Positions 1 to 7,867 of a stretch of 64,000 bases of DNA are shown here, in pieces. Origin of the DNA: Leifsonia shinshuensis (GTDB taxonomy: Bacteria > Actinomycetota > Actinomycetes > Actinomycetales > Microbacteriaceae); the NCBI RefSeq assembly GCF_014217625.1, contig NZ_CP043641.1, forward strand, positions 62,001-126,000, given 5' to 3'. The translations under genes were made by a program, and so were the position numbers. The notes below the pieces were generated by a model, which had not been told where the DNA came from, did not search any database, and worked only from the letters and a program-made list of their open reading frames with translations. The stretch's first letter is position 1, and every line of letters starts with the position of its first letter.

Positions 1-5
1 GCCGC

Positions 6-1244
6 TTATTCGTCTCGCTGGGCGGCCGGCGAGGGGACCGGGTCGCCCGCGGTCGCGGCGAACGCCCCTCCCGCCACCGTCACGCGCAGCGCGGCGCCCG
101 AGGGCGCCTCCGCCGGCGCGGTCACCACGTGCCCGGCGTCGTTCTGCACGATCGCGTAGCCGCGGTCGAGCGTCGCCTGCGGGGAGAGCGCGCGGAGCTG
201 ACCGCGCAGCTCGGCGATGCGGGTGCCCTCGCGCTCCGTCCGGCGCTCCACCAGCTCCACGCCGCGGGCGACGTAGCGGGTGAGCTCCTGCGAGCGGGAG
301 TCCACGATCCAGGTCGAGGAGGCCAGCACCGGCCGGGTGCGGAGGTGCCCGATCCGGTCGATCTCGTGCGTGATCATGTGCGTGAGGCGTGTGCCGATGC
401 GCGTGCGGGCCTGCTGCACGCGCGCCAGCTCCTCCGCGACGTCCGGTACGACCCGCTTGGCCGCGTCGGTCGGCGTCGACGCGCGCAGGTCGGCGACGTC
501 GTCCAGCAGCGGCCGGTCGGCCTCGTGGCCGATGGCGCTCACGATCGGGGTCGCGGCCTCCGCGGCGGCGCGCACCACGCGCTCGTCGCTGAAACCCAGC
601 AGGTTCTGGAAGTCGCCGCCGCCGCGGGCCACGATGATGACCTCCACCTCGGGATCGGCGTCGAGGGTGCGGATGGCGGACACGACCTCCGGGACGGTCC
701 GGTCGCCCTGCACGGCCGCGTGCACGACGCGGAACCGCACCGCCGGCCAGCGCAGCTGCGCGTTGCGCAGCACATCCTTCTCGGCATCGGAGTCCTTGCC
801 GGTCACCAGCCCGATCGTGTGGGGGAGGAACGGCAGCCGCTTCTTGCGCTCGGCCGCGAACAGCCCCTCCGCCGTCAGCTGGGCGCGCAGCCGTTCCAGC
901 CGCTCCAGGAGGTCGCCGAGACCCACGTGCCGCATGTCGCTCACCTGCATGGTGAGGCTGCCGCCCTTGACCCAGTAGTTGGGCTTCACCGCGGCGATCA
1001 CCCGGTCGCCCTGCTTGAGGTCGGCGGGGATGCGCGCCTTGACCGAGGACCAGATGCTGAAGCTGATCGTCGCGTCCTCGCGGAGGTCCTTCAGCTTGCC
1101 GTAGACGTTGCCGCCGGAGACGCCCCACTGCGTGATCTCGCCCTCGACCCACGCGGTGCCGAGCCGGTCGATCCAGCCCCGGATGCGGTCGGCGAGCAGC
1201 GCGACCGGCCACGGGGCGTCGAGGGTCGGCGGTCCTGGATTCAT
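6..1244 (-). CDS. xseA: Exodeoxyribonuclease VII large subunit
   Basis: XseA is the catalytic large subunit of exonuclease VII, which degrades single-stranded DNA from both ends together with XseB. The 412-residue product has an N-terminal OB-fold (about 10-105), then the catalytic region. It carries the family signature with ARGGGD, a GFSDE stretch, the SAIGHEAD segment and the RASTPTDAA segment, followed by a helical, coiled-coil-rich C-terminus. I start it at ATG 1244 (MNPGPP) because the upstream in-frame extension is low-complexity and runs into the divergent ispH promoter. xseB would normally follow, but it lies outside the window. Confidence 0.95.
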   Translation of the reverse strand: MNPGPPTLDAPWPVALLADRIRGWIDRLGTAWVEGEITQWGVSGGNVYGKLKDLREDATISFSIWSSVKARIPADLKQGDRVIAAVKPNYWVKGGSLTMQVSDMRHVGLGDLLERLERLRAQLTAEGLFAAERKKRLPFLPHTIGLVTGKDSDAEKDVLRNAQLRWPAVRFRVVHAAVQGDRTVPEVVSAIRTLDADPEVEVIIVARGGGDFQNLLGFSDERVVRAAAEAATPIVSAIGHEADRPLLDDVADLRASTPTDAAKRVVPDVAEELARVQQARTRIGTRLTHMITHEIDRIGHLRTRPVLASSTWIVDSRSQELTRYVARGVELVERRTEREGTRIAELRGQLRALSPQATLDRGYAIVQNDAGHVVTAPAEAPSGAALRVTVAGGAFAATAGDPVPSPAAQRDE

Positions 1245-1329
1245 CGTCGGCGTGCCCGATGTCCCTTGTGCGACCTGTGCCACCCGGCCTCCCATCCGTT
1301 GATCAGCGCCCACCGCGTACGATCGAGGG

Positions 1330-2406
1330 GTGAGCGATGCGACCATCAGCCTCCCCATGCCCCGGATCCCCGTCAAGCGGGAGGCCGGCGAGCGTGGGCG
1401 GCTTCAGGATATCCCGGTCCAGGGACACAAGCGCGTGCTGCTGGCGGCCCCGCGCGGCTACTGCGCAGGCGTCGACCGCGCCGTCGTGGCGGTCGAGAAG
1501 GCGCTCGAGCACTACGGCGCGCCGGTCTACGTGCGCAAGCAGATCGTCCACAACGTGCACGTGGTGTCCGAGCTGGAGCAGCAGGGCGCGATCTTCGTCG
1601 ACGAGGTGGACGAGGTCCCCACGGGCGCGCACGTCGTCTTCTCGGCGCACGGCGTCTCGCCGGCGGTCGTGAACGCCGCGGCCGACCGCGGACTCCTCGC
1701 CATCGACGCCACCTGCCCGCTGGTCACCAAGGTGCACCGCGAGGCCGTCCGGTTCGCCCGCGACGACTTCGAGATCCTGCTGATCGGCCACGAAGGCCAC
1801 GAGGAGGTCGAGGGCACCGCGGGCGAGGCTCCCGAGCACGTGACGCTCGTGAACGGTCCGGAGGATGTCGACCGCATCGAGGTGAAGGACCCGGACAAGG
1901 TGGTGTGGCTGTCGCAGACCACACTGTCGGTGGACGAGACGATGGAGACGGTCCGCCGGCTCCGCGAGCGCTTCCCGAACCTCCAGGACCCGCCGAGCGA
2001 CGACATCTGCTACGCGACGCAGAACCGCCAGGTCGCGATCAAGAAGGTCGCAGAGGATGCGGACCTGGTGATCGTGGTCGGCTCGGCCAACTCCTCCAAC
2101 TCGGTGCGCCTCGTGGAGGTCGCGCTCGAGTACGGCGCGAAGGCCGCCTACCGCGTCGACTACGCCAGCGAGATCCGCCAGGAGTGGCTGGAGGGCGTGG
2201 CGACGGTCGGTGTGACGAGCGGCGCCTCGGTGCCGGAGGTGCTGGTGCAGGAGGTGCTGGCCGACCTCTCCGGCGCGGGCTACGCGGAGGTGCAGGAGGT
2301 CAAGACGGCGGAGGAGGACCTGATGTTCTCGCTGCCGAAGGAGCTCCGCAAGGACATCAGCGGCAAGCAGGACGCGCGGGCGCTGGGCGGCCGGTCGGGG
2401 AGCTGA
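1330..2406 (+). CDS. ispH: 4-hydroxy-3-methylbut-2-enyl diphosphate reductase
   Basis: IspH (LytB) makes IPP and DMAPP in the last step of the MEP isoprenoid pathway, using a [4Fe-4S] cluster. The three conserved cluster cysteines are visible at residues 45 (GYCAGVDRA), 129 (DATCPLV) and 227 (ICYATQNR), and the length of 358 aa includes an N-terminal extension of about 30 residues. The GTG start at 1330 has no Shine-Dalgarno sequence, but a TACGAT box ends 6 nt upstream, so the mRNA is probably leaderless. A later ATG at 1357 is the alternative start. The gene is divergent from xseA. Confidence 0.96.
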   Translation: MSDATISLPMPRIPVKREAGERGRLQDIPVQGHKRVLLAAPRGYCAGVDRAVVAVEKALEHYGAPVYVRKQIVHNVHVVSELEQQGAIFVDEVDEVPTGAHVVFSAHGVSPAVVNAAADRGLLAIDATCPLVTKVHREAVRFARDDFEILLIGHEGHEEVEGTAGEAPEHVTLVNGPEDVDRIEVKDPDKVVWLSQTTLSVDETMETVRRLRERFPNLQDPPSDDICYATQNRQVAIKKVAEDADLVIVVGSANSSNSVRLVEVALEYGAKAAYRVDYASEIRQEWLEGVATVGVTSGASVPEVLVQEVLADLSGAGYAEVQEVKTAEEDLMFSLPKELRKDISGKQDARALGGRSGS

Positions 2407-2425
2407 CGCCCAGTCGGTCCGCGGG

Positions 2426-3613
2426 CTAGAACGTCCGCGCCGACGCCGGGTCCGCTGCGGCGGACCCGCCGAACGCCGGACGGTACTCGGGCGTCTCCGC
2501 CAGCTCCACCACGTCCGCCACGACCACCGAGACGTTGTCGCGCGCCTGGTGCAGGAGCGCCAGCGCGACCAGCGCGTCGGCGGCCTCCTGGGGCGTCTCC
2601 GCCGCCGCCAGCGTCTCGGCGACGTCGAGGATCGGCACGTAGTCGGTCAGCCCGTCGCTCGTCAGCAGCCAGCGGTCGCCGCGGCGCGCCGGTTCGGTGG
2701 CGACGTGCAGCGCGGCCGCGTCCTCCGGATCCCCGCCCAGCACGTGTGTGACCACCGAGCGCAGGGGATGCGAGGAGACGTCGCCCTCGCCGATCGCTCC
2801 CCGCGCGAGCAGCTCGCGCACGAGGGAGTCGTCCTCGGTGATCTGGGCGAGGCCGCCGTCGCGGAGACGGTAGGCGCGGGAGTCGCCGGTGTGCGCGACG
2901 GCGATGCGCTCGCCGTCGGAGAACAGCCCGACCAGCGTCGTCGCCATCCCGGACAGCGCCGGGTCCATGCGGACGCGCAGGGCGAGGTCGGAGTTCGCGA
3001 TCGCCACCAGCTCGCGCAGCCGCTCCTCGCCGGGGATGCGGCCCTCGGTCGCGTCCAGCATCGAGGCGAGCCGGATCGAGACCGTGGCCGACGCGATCTC
3101 GCCGGCCGCGTGCCCGCCGACGCCGTCCGCGACGAACGCCGACCAGGACGAGGCGTAGAGGGAGTCCTCGTTGCCCTCGCGGTAGTCGCCGCTGACCGAG
3201 CTCTGCCCGGTCTCGAAGCCGAGCGGAGCGGGAGGTGCGGGCGGCGCGCCGGAGAGGATGTCGTCGGCGTTGTCCGCGATCCAGCCCATCAGGGGGAGCA
3301 GGTGCTCCGTGACCTGGCGGCCGCGTGTGGTGAGGCTGTAGTCGACGCGCGGGGGCACGGTGGGCTGGGCGGTGCGGAGGACGAAGCCGTCCTTCTCCAG
3401 GGTGCGGAGGGTCTGGGCGAGCATCTTCTCGCTGATGCCCTGCACGGTGCGGCGCAGCTCGCCCCAGCGCAGGTCGCTGCGGGCGAGCGCGACCAGCACG
3501 AGCACGCCCCACGTGCTGGTGACGTGGTTGAGGACGATGCGCGAGGGGCACTCCGAGGGGAGCACGCCATCGGTGAAGCCGAGGGCTTCGAACGACTCGA
3601 ATCTGGTGTCCAC
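2426..3613 (-). CDS. HxlR-type HTH fused to PP2C-type Ser/Thr phosphatase
   Basis: This is one open frame of 395 aa with two domains that are normally separate proteins. Residues about 20-117 are an HxlR winged helix (WGELRRTVQGISEKMLAQ, LEKDGFVLRT, DYSLTTRG). A short Pro/Ala linker (about 118-134) follows. Residues 135-375 are a complete PP2C phosphatase with GNED (D150), ADGVGGH (D163), HTGDSRAY, TSDGLTDY and ARDNVSV, so the metal ligands are all present. It is divergent from an NmrA-like oxidoreductase, the usual partner of HxlR regulators. The C-terminal half would normally read a phospho-signal, so the protein may couple DNA binding to dephosphorylation. That role is inference; the fusion itself is seen. 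Confidence 0.88.
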   Translation of the reverse strand: MDTRFESFEALGFTDGVLPSECPSRIVLNHVTSTWGVLVLVALARSDLRWGELRRTVQGISEKMLAQTLRTLEKDGFVLRTAQPTVPPRVDYSLTTRGRQVTEHLLPLMGWIADNADDILSGAPPAPPAPLGFETGQSSVSGDYREGNEDSLYASSWSAFVADGVGGHAAGEIASATVSIRLASMLDATEGRIPGEERLRELVAIANSDLALRVRMDPALSGMATTLVGLFSDGERIAVAHTGDSRAYRLRDGGLAQITEDDSLVRELLARGAIGEGDVSSHPLRSVVTHVLGGDPEDAAALHVATEPARRGDRWLLTSDGLTDYVPILDVAETLAAAETPQEAADALVALALLHQARDNVSVVVADVVELAETPEYRPAFGGSAAADPASARTF

Positions 3614-3617
3614 GTCA

Positions 3618-3640
3618 GTAACTTACCGAAAAGTGGGTAC
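3618..3640. promoter_or_regulatory. Candidate HxlR operator in divergent promoter
   Basis: GTAACTTAC and AGTGGGTAC face each other across five bases just upstream of the HxlR-PP2C start. Imperfect GTA(N)C-type dyads are typical of HxlR-family sites between a regulator and a divergent oxidoreductase. The site could repress both genes. Confidence 0.5.
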
Positions 3641-3708
3641 CTCCGACAGGGAAGTTTTCGCGTGAGACGCCGGTTGCGAACCACGACCGACCGAAAGGAA
3701 ACACACCC

Positions 3709-4569
3709 ATGACCATCGTCGTCACCGGAGCCACCGGACACCTCGGACGCCTCACCGTGGACGCCCTCCTCGACCGTGGCGTCCCCGCCGCCGACATCCG
3801 TGCCCTCGGGCGCAGCGCCGAGCGCCTCGCCCCGCTCGCCGCGCGCGGCGTGCAGACCGCCGTGATCGACTTCGAGAAGCCGGAGACCCTGGACGCGGCG
3901 TTCGCCGGAGCCGACGCCCTCCTGCTCGTCTCCGGGTCGGAGGTCGGCCAGCGCATCCCGCAGCACCGCAACGCCATCGACGCCGCCGTGCGCGCGGGCG
4001 TCGGCCGCCTGGTCTACACGAGCGCCCCGCACGCCGACGACACCGACCTGGTGCTCGCGCCGGAGCACGCGGAGACCGAGCGGCTTCTGGCGGCCTCCGG
4101 CCTCCCGGTGACCGTGCTGCGCAACAACTGGTACACCGAGAACTACACCGGTCAGGTCGACATCGCGGCCGCGACCGGCGAGCTGGTCGGCAGCGCGGCG
4201 ACCGGACGGGTCGCCAGCGCCTCGCGCAAGGACTATGCGGAGGCCGCCGCCGTCGTGCTCACGACCGACGGCCACGACGGCGCGGTCTACGAGCTGGCGG
4301 GCGACGTCGCGTGGACGTTCGACGACCTGGCTGCGGCGATCGGCGAGCTGCTGGGCCGCCCGGTCGCCTACCGGTCGGTGACGCCGGACGAGCACGGGGC
4401 CGCGCTGCGCGAGGCCGGACTGGACGAGGGGACCGCGGGCTTCGTGGTCGCGCTCGACGGCAACATCCGCGACGGAGCGCTCGCGGACGCGACCGGGACG
4501 CTCAGCGAGCTGATCGGCCGGCCGACGACGCCGCTCGCCGCGGGGCTTGCGGAGTCGCGCGCGGCCTGA
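3709..4569 (+). CDS. NmrA-like NAD(P)H-binding oxidoreductase (QorB-like)
   Basis: A 286-aa atypical short-chain dehydrogenase of the NmrA/QorB (YtfG) group, whose members reduce quinones with NAD(P)H or sense the cofactor ratio. The N-terminal VTGATGHLG is the glycine-rich dinucleotide motif. The usual Tyr-x-x-x-Lys catalytic pair is not evident, as is common for this group, and NNWYTENY in the middle is a hallmark of QorB-like proteins. The ATG is preceded by AAAGGAAAC. The divergent HxlR-family gene is the probable regulator, which suggests induction by electrophiles or quinones. Confidence 0.85.
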   Translation: MTIVVTGATGHLGRLTVDALLDRGVPAADIRALGRSAERLAPLAARGVQTAVIDFEKPETLDAAFAGADALLLVSGSEVGQRIPQHRNAIDAAVRAGVGRLVYTSAPHADDTDLVLAPEHAETERLLAASGLPVTVLRNNWYTENYTGQVDIAAATGELVGSAATGRVASASRKDYAEAAAVVLTTDGHDGAVYELAGDVAWTFDDLAAAIGELLGRPVAYRSVTPDEHGAALREAGLDEGTAGFVVALDGNIRDGALADATGTLSELIGRPTTPLAAGLAESRAA

Positions 4570-4580
4570 GGCTCAGGCCG
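4562..4580. terminator. Stop-to-stop palindrome between convergent genes
   Basis: CGGCCTGAG and CTCAGGCCG are perfect 9-bp inverted arms around one base. They contain the TGA stops of both convergent genes, leaving no other intergenic space. There is no T-tract. The symmetry may act as a short bidirectional terminator, or may simply reflect Ala-stop at both ends. Confidence 0.4.
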
Positions 4581-5358
4581 AAGTCCCGGGCGTCGGCGCC
4601 GGGCTCGTCGGGGGCGGCGAGCTCGGCGCCGGCGTCGTCGGGCCCGGGGTCGCGGGGGCGATCCCGTTGTAGTAGTCGAGCAGCACCGGGTCCGTGGAGA
4701 AAATCAGGCCCAGGATAACGAAGAGCGTCACGAACGCCACGATCCCGGCGACGAGCGGGACGTAGAACGCCAGCCGCTTCTGCACGAGCAGCCAGATCGA
4801 GAGCCCGAGCGAGACCGCCCAGATGCCCGCCATGGCGATCGTCCCCACGGTGATCAGCGGGGCGACGGACGGGTCCTGGACGTACTTGCCGAGGTTCAGC
4901 GAGGTGTGCATGAGCTGCATCACCGAGGGGAGGCTCTGCAGGGTGCCGATCGTGTACGACATCCCGAAGAAGCCGACGACGAGCAGCACGATGGTCGTCG
5001 TGATGTTCCAGCGTGGAGCGTCGGCGCGCAGCTGGGGGCTCTGCGAGTACGGACGGCCATAGGCGTCGTGGCCCTGCGGGCCGCCGGGGCGGCCGAAACC
5101 GTGCTGGTCGCCGTTGTGCGGCCCGCCACCCTGCTGCCCGCCGCCCTGCTGCCCGCCGCCGTGCTGCCCGCCCCAGAGCCCGGGCTGCTGCGGCGGCGCG
5201 GGAGGCTGCTCGACCTCCGACGCTGCGGGGCTGTGGTGCGTGGTGTCCAGCCGGTCCGCGTCCTGCGGAGGCTTCCACACCCAGCCGGGAGGGGCGAGCT
5301 CGCCGTATTTCGGGCGCGGTCGTTCGTCCGGCGCCTTCTCCGGGTCGTGCTCGCTCAT
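4573..5358 (-). CDS. DUF6264-like membrane protein with disordered Gly/Gln-rich N-terminus
   Basis: A 261-aa protein of unknown function. Residues 1-115 are hydrophilic and rich in Pro, Gly and Gln, with a short tandem of the GGGQQ type. Three or four hydrophobic segments follow (about 119-140, 165-190 and 195-220), and the protein ends in a Pro/Thr/Ser-rich tail of about 30 residues. Proteins of this layout are common in Microbacteriaceae, and I assign DUF6264 from memory of the layout only. It is convergent with the NmrA-like gene. No catalytic residues can be named. Confidence 0.75.
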   Translation of the reverse strand: MSEHDPEKAPDERPRPKYGELAPPGWVWKPPQDADRLDTTHHSPAASEVEQPPAPPQQPGLWGGQHGGGQQGGGQQGGGPHNGDQHGFGRPGGPQGHDAYGRPYSQSPQLRADAPRWNITTTIVLLVVGFFGMSYTIGTLQSLPSVMQLMHTSLNLGKYVQDPSVAPLITVGTIAMAGIWAVSLGLSIWLLVQKRLAFYVPLVAGIVAFVTLFVILGLIFSTDPVLLDYYNGIAPATPGPTTPAPSSPPPTSPAPTPGTSA

Positions 5359-5380
5359 CCCCCCAGCCTACGTGCGCGGA

Positions 5381-6409
5381 CTACTTGCCGGAGTGACCGG
5401 CGCTGCCGAGCTGCTGCGTGGCCTCCACGACGCGGGCGGCCATCGCGGTCTCGGCGACCTTGCCCCAGGCGCGCGGGTCGTAGGCCTTCTTGTTGCCCAC
5501 CTCGCCGTCGACCTTGAGGACGCCGTCGTAGTTGTCGAACATGTAGCCCGCGATCGAGCGGGTGAACGCGTACTGGGTGTCCGTGTCGATGTTCATCTTC
5601 ACGACGCCGTTGCGGACCGCCTCGGCGATCTCGGCGTCGGTCGAGCCGGAGCCGCCGTGGAAGACGAGGTCGAGCGGCTTCGGGCCGGTGCCGTACTTCG
5701 CCGCGAGGCCGTCCTGGATCTCCTTGAGGAGCTCCGGGCGCAGCTTGACGTTGCCCGGCTTGTAGACGCCGTGCACGTTTCCGAAGGTGAGCGCGGCCAT
5801 GTAGCGGCCGTTCTCGCCGAGGCCCAGGGCCTCGACGGCCTTCTCGACGTCGGCAAGCGTCGTGTAGAGGGCGTCGTTGGAGCCCTCGTGACGCACGCCG
5901 TCCTCCTCGCCGCCGACGACGCCGATCTCGACTTCGAGGATGGCGTTGATGGCCTTCGTGCGCTTGATCATCTCCTGCGCGATCTCGAGGTTCTCGTCCA
6001 GCGGGACCGCCGAGCCGTCCCACATGTGCGACTGGAAGATCGGGTTGCGGCCGGCGCGGACCTCCTCCTCGGAGGCGGCGATGAGCGGCAGCACGAAGTC
6101 GTCGAGGGCGCCCTTCGGGCAGTGGTCCGTGTGCAGTGCGACCGTGATCGGGTAGTTCTTGGCGACCTCGGTCGCGAACTTGGCGAAGGCGAGCGCGCCG
6201 GTGGCGCGGGCCTTGACGGTCTGGCCGGCGAAGTAGTCGGCGCCGCCGGTGGTCACCTGGATGATGCCGTCGCTGCCCGCCTCGGTGAGGCCCTGGAGCA
6301 CGGAGTTGATCGTCTGCGACGACGAGACGTTGAACGCGGGATACGCGAACCCGCCTGCCTTCGCCTTGTCGAGCATCTCTGCGTACTGGTCCGGCGTGGC
6401 GATGGGCAT
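5381..6409 (-). CDS. fba: Class II fructose-bisphosphate aldolase
   Basis: The zinc-dependent aldolase interconverts fructose 1,6-bisphosphate with DHAP and glyceraldehyde 3-phosphate in glycolysis and gluconeogenesis. The 342-aa length is typical of class II. The metal-binding HTDHCPKG, a second metal-site region (GNVHGVYKPGN) and the phosphate-binding FHGGSGS loop are all visible. The start at 6409 (MPIATPDQY) follows AAGGAG at ideal spacing; a longer in-frame extension is unsupported. The gene is divergent from glpX, which encodes the enzyme acting on the same sugar phosphate. Confidence 0.96.
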   Translation of the reverse strand: MPIATPDQYAEMLDKAKAGGFAYPAFNVSSSQTINSVLQGLTEAGSDGIIQVTTGGADYFAGQTVKARATGALAFAKFATEVAKNYPITVALHTDHCPKGALDDFVLPLIAASEEEVRAGRNPIFQSHMWDGSAVPLDENLEIAQEMIKRTKAINAILEVEIGVVGGEEDGVRHEGSNDALYTTLADVEKAVEALGLGENGRYMAALTFGNVHGVYKPGNVKLRPELLKEIQDGLAAKYGTGPKPLDLVFHGGSGSTDAEIAEAVRNGVVKMNIDTDTQYAFTRSIAGYMFDNYDGVLKVDGEVGNKKAYDPRAWGKVAETAMAARVVEATQQLGSAGHSGK

Positions 6410-6473
6410 TGCGGCTCCTTGGGAATCGGGGTGTCGAACGGGACTCATCATACCGAGACGGCTGCCGTGCCCC

Positions 6474-6513
6474 CGGCGTCCTCCCCTCGATACCGGCGAC
6501 CTCCCCTCGATAC
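6474..6513. repeat. 20-bp tandem duplication in the fba-glpX promoter region
   Basis: Two adjacent 20-bp units (6474-6493 and 6494-6513) differ at one base and each ends in CCTCGATAC. The second unit runs into TACACT, a plausible -10 box for glpX. The duplication may double a promoter or a regulator site. Confidence 0.7.
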
Positions 6514-6566
6514 ACTGGCTTCGCCGTCGTCCGGCGGCTCGATCGATTCGTCCGGGAGGACCCATC

Positions 6567-7568
6567 ATGCCCAGCACCGACACCGCGTCACTCTTCCTTC
6601 ACCCCGACCGGAACCTGGCCATGGAGCTGGTGCGTGCGACCGAGGCGGCGGCGATCCGGGCCACCCCGTGGATCGGCCGCGGCGACAAGAACGCGGCGGA
6701 CGGCGCGGCCGTCGACGCGATGCGCAAGTTCCTCGGCACGGTGAACTTCGACGGTCTGATCGTGATCGGCGAGGGCGAGAAGGACAACGCCCCGATGCTG
6801 TTCAACGGCGAGCACGTCGGCAACGGCCGCGGACCGGCCTGCGACATCGCGGTCGACCCGATCGACGGCACCTCGCTGACCGCCGCCGGCCGCCAGAACG
6901 CGCTGTCGGTCATCGCGGTGTCCGACCGCGGAACGATGCTGGACGCCTCCAGCGTCTTCTACATGGACAAGATCGTCACCGGTCCGGAGGGCCGCGGGGT
7001 CGTCGACCTGTCGCAGCCCATCGGCGACAACATCCGCGAGCTGGCGAAGGCCAAGGGCAAGCCGGTGGGCGAGATCCGGGTGGCCGTGCTGGACCGGCCG
7101 CGTCACGAGGGCCTCATCGAGGAGATCCGCGCGGCGGGTGCCGGGACGCGCCTCATGCTCGACGGCGACGTGGCCGGCGGCATCAACGCGGCACGCTACG
7201 AGTCGCGCATCGACCTGTGCGTCGGCATCGGCGGCAGCCCGGAGGGCATCACGACCGCCTGCGCGATCAAGGCGATCGGCGGCTTCATGCAGGGCCGGCT
7301 GGCGCCGAAGGACGACGCGGAGCGCGCCCAGGGGATCGCGGCGGGCCTCGACATGGACAAGGTCTACGGCGCCGACGACCTGGTGAAGGGCGACAACACC
7401 TTCTTCGTCGCCACCGGTGTCACCGACGGCGGCCTCGTGGAGGGCGTGCGCCGCAAGGGCCCGATCATCCGCACCGAGTCGATCGTGCTGCGCTCGAAGT
7501 CGGGCACCATCCGCCGCGTGGTGGCAGACCACCTCGCGGAGAAGTGGCTGTCGGCCGACGAGCTGTAA
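6567..7568 (+). CDS. glpX: Class II fructose-1,6-bisphosphatase
   Basis: GlpX hydrolyses fructose 1,6-bisphosphate to fructose 6-phosphate and is the gluconeogenic FBPase of most actinobacteria. The 333-aa product carries the metal/phosphate motifs GEGEKDNAPM and DPIDGTSLT expected of the Li-sensitive phosphatase fold. ATG 6567 follows GGGAGGA, which decides the start against a longer in-frame reading from 6249. It faces rmuC across the palindrome array, which is the only candidate for its 3' end. Confidence 0.96.
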   Translation: MPSTDTASLFLHPDRNLAMELVRATEAAAIRATPWIGRGDKNAADGAAVDAMRKFLGTVNFDGLIVIGEGEKDNAPMLFNGEHVGNGRGPACDIAVDPIDGTSLTAAGRQNALSVIAVSDRGTMLDASSVFYMDKIVTGPEGRGVVDLSQPIGDNIRELAKAKGKPVGEIRVAVLDRPRHEGLIEEIRAAGAGTRLMLDGDVAGGINAARYESRIDLCVGIGGSPEGITTACAIKAIGGFMQGRLAPKDDAERAQGIAAGLDMDKVYGADDLVKGDNTFFVATGVTDGGLVEGVRRKGPIIRTESIVLRSKSGTIRRVVADHLAEKWLSADEL

Positions 7569-7574
7569 CGCGCA

Positions 7575-7851
7575 CGCGACATTCGTGCCGAATGTCGCGT
7601 TCGCGCGCTGCTTTCGCCACATTCGTGCCGAATGTCCGCTGCCGCTTCGCACATTCGTGCCGAATGTCCGCGCTGCCGCTTCGCACATTCGTGACGAATG
7701 TGGCGTTTGCGCGTTGCTATTGCGACATTCGTGCCGAATGTTGGCCTGGGGCCGTTGCGACTTTCGCGCCGAATGTCGGCGCGGGGCCGTTGCGACATTC
7801 GTGCCGAATGTCGTGATTGCGTCGCGTTATGGCGACATTCGTGACGAATGT
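7575..7851. repeat. Array of eight 17-bp palindromes (family A)
   Basis: ACATTCG-TGM-CGAATGT occurs eight times, with cores at 7579-7595, 7619-7635, 7651-7667, 7685-7701, 7725-7741, 7760-7776 (degenerate), 7795-7811 and 7835-7851. Start-to-start spacing is 32-40 bp. Copy 1 extends to 11-bp arms (7575-7585 and 7589-7599). The three-base loop is TGC in five copies, TGA in two and CGC in the degenerate one, so all copies point the same way. The array fills the gap between the convergent glpX and rmuC genes. Each unit could fold as an RNA hairpin, but none has a T-tract. Confidence 0.95.
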
Positions 7852-7867
7852 GGAGGTGGGCGGCGCG

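Noticed and set aside
129..2429. A 766-codon plus-strand frame across xseA and ispH
   Set aside because: It overlaps two clearly conserved genes in other frames and has the Arg/Pro/Gly-rich composition of a shadow frame.
6249..6566. N-terminal extension of glpX
   Set aside because: The extra residues overlap fba antisense, and a proper ribosome-binding site precedes ATG 6567.
7575..7851. Regularly spaced repeats that could suggest a CRISPR array
   Set aside because: Units are only 17 bp and palindromic, spacers are just 15-23 bp and partly similar to each other, and no cas gene is in the window.
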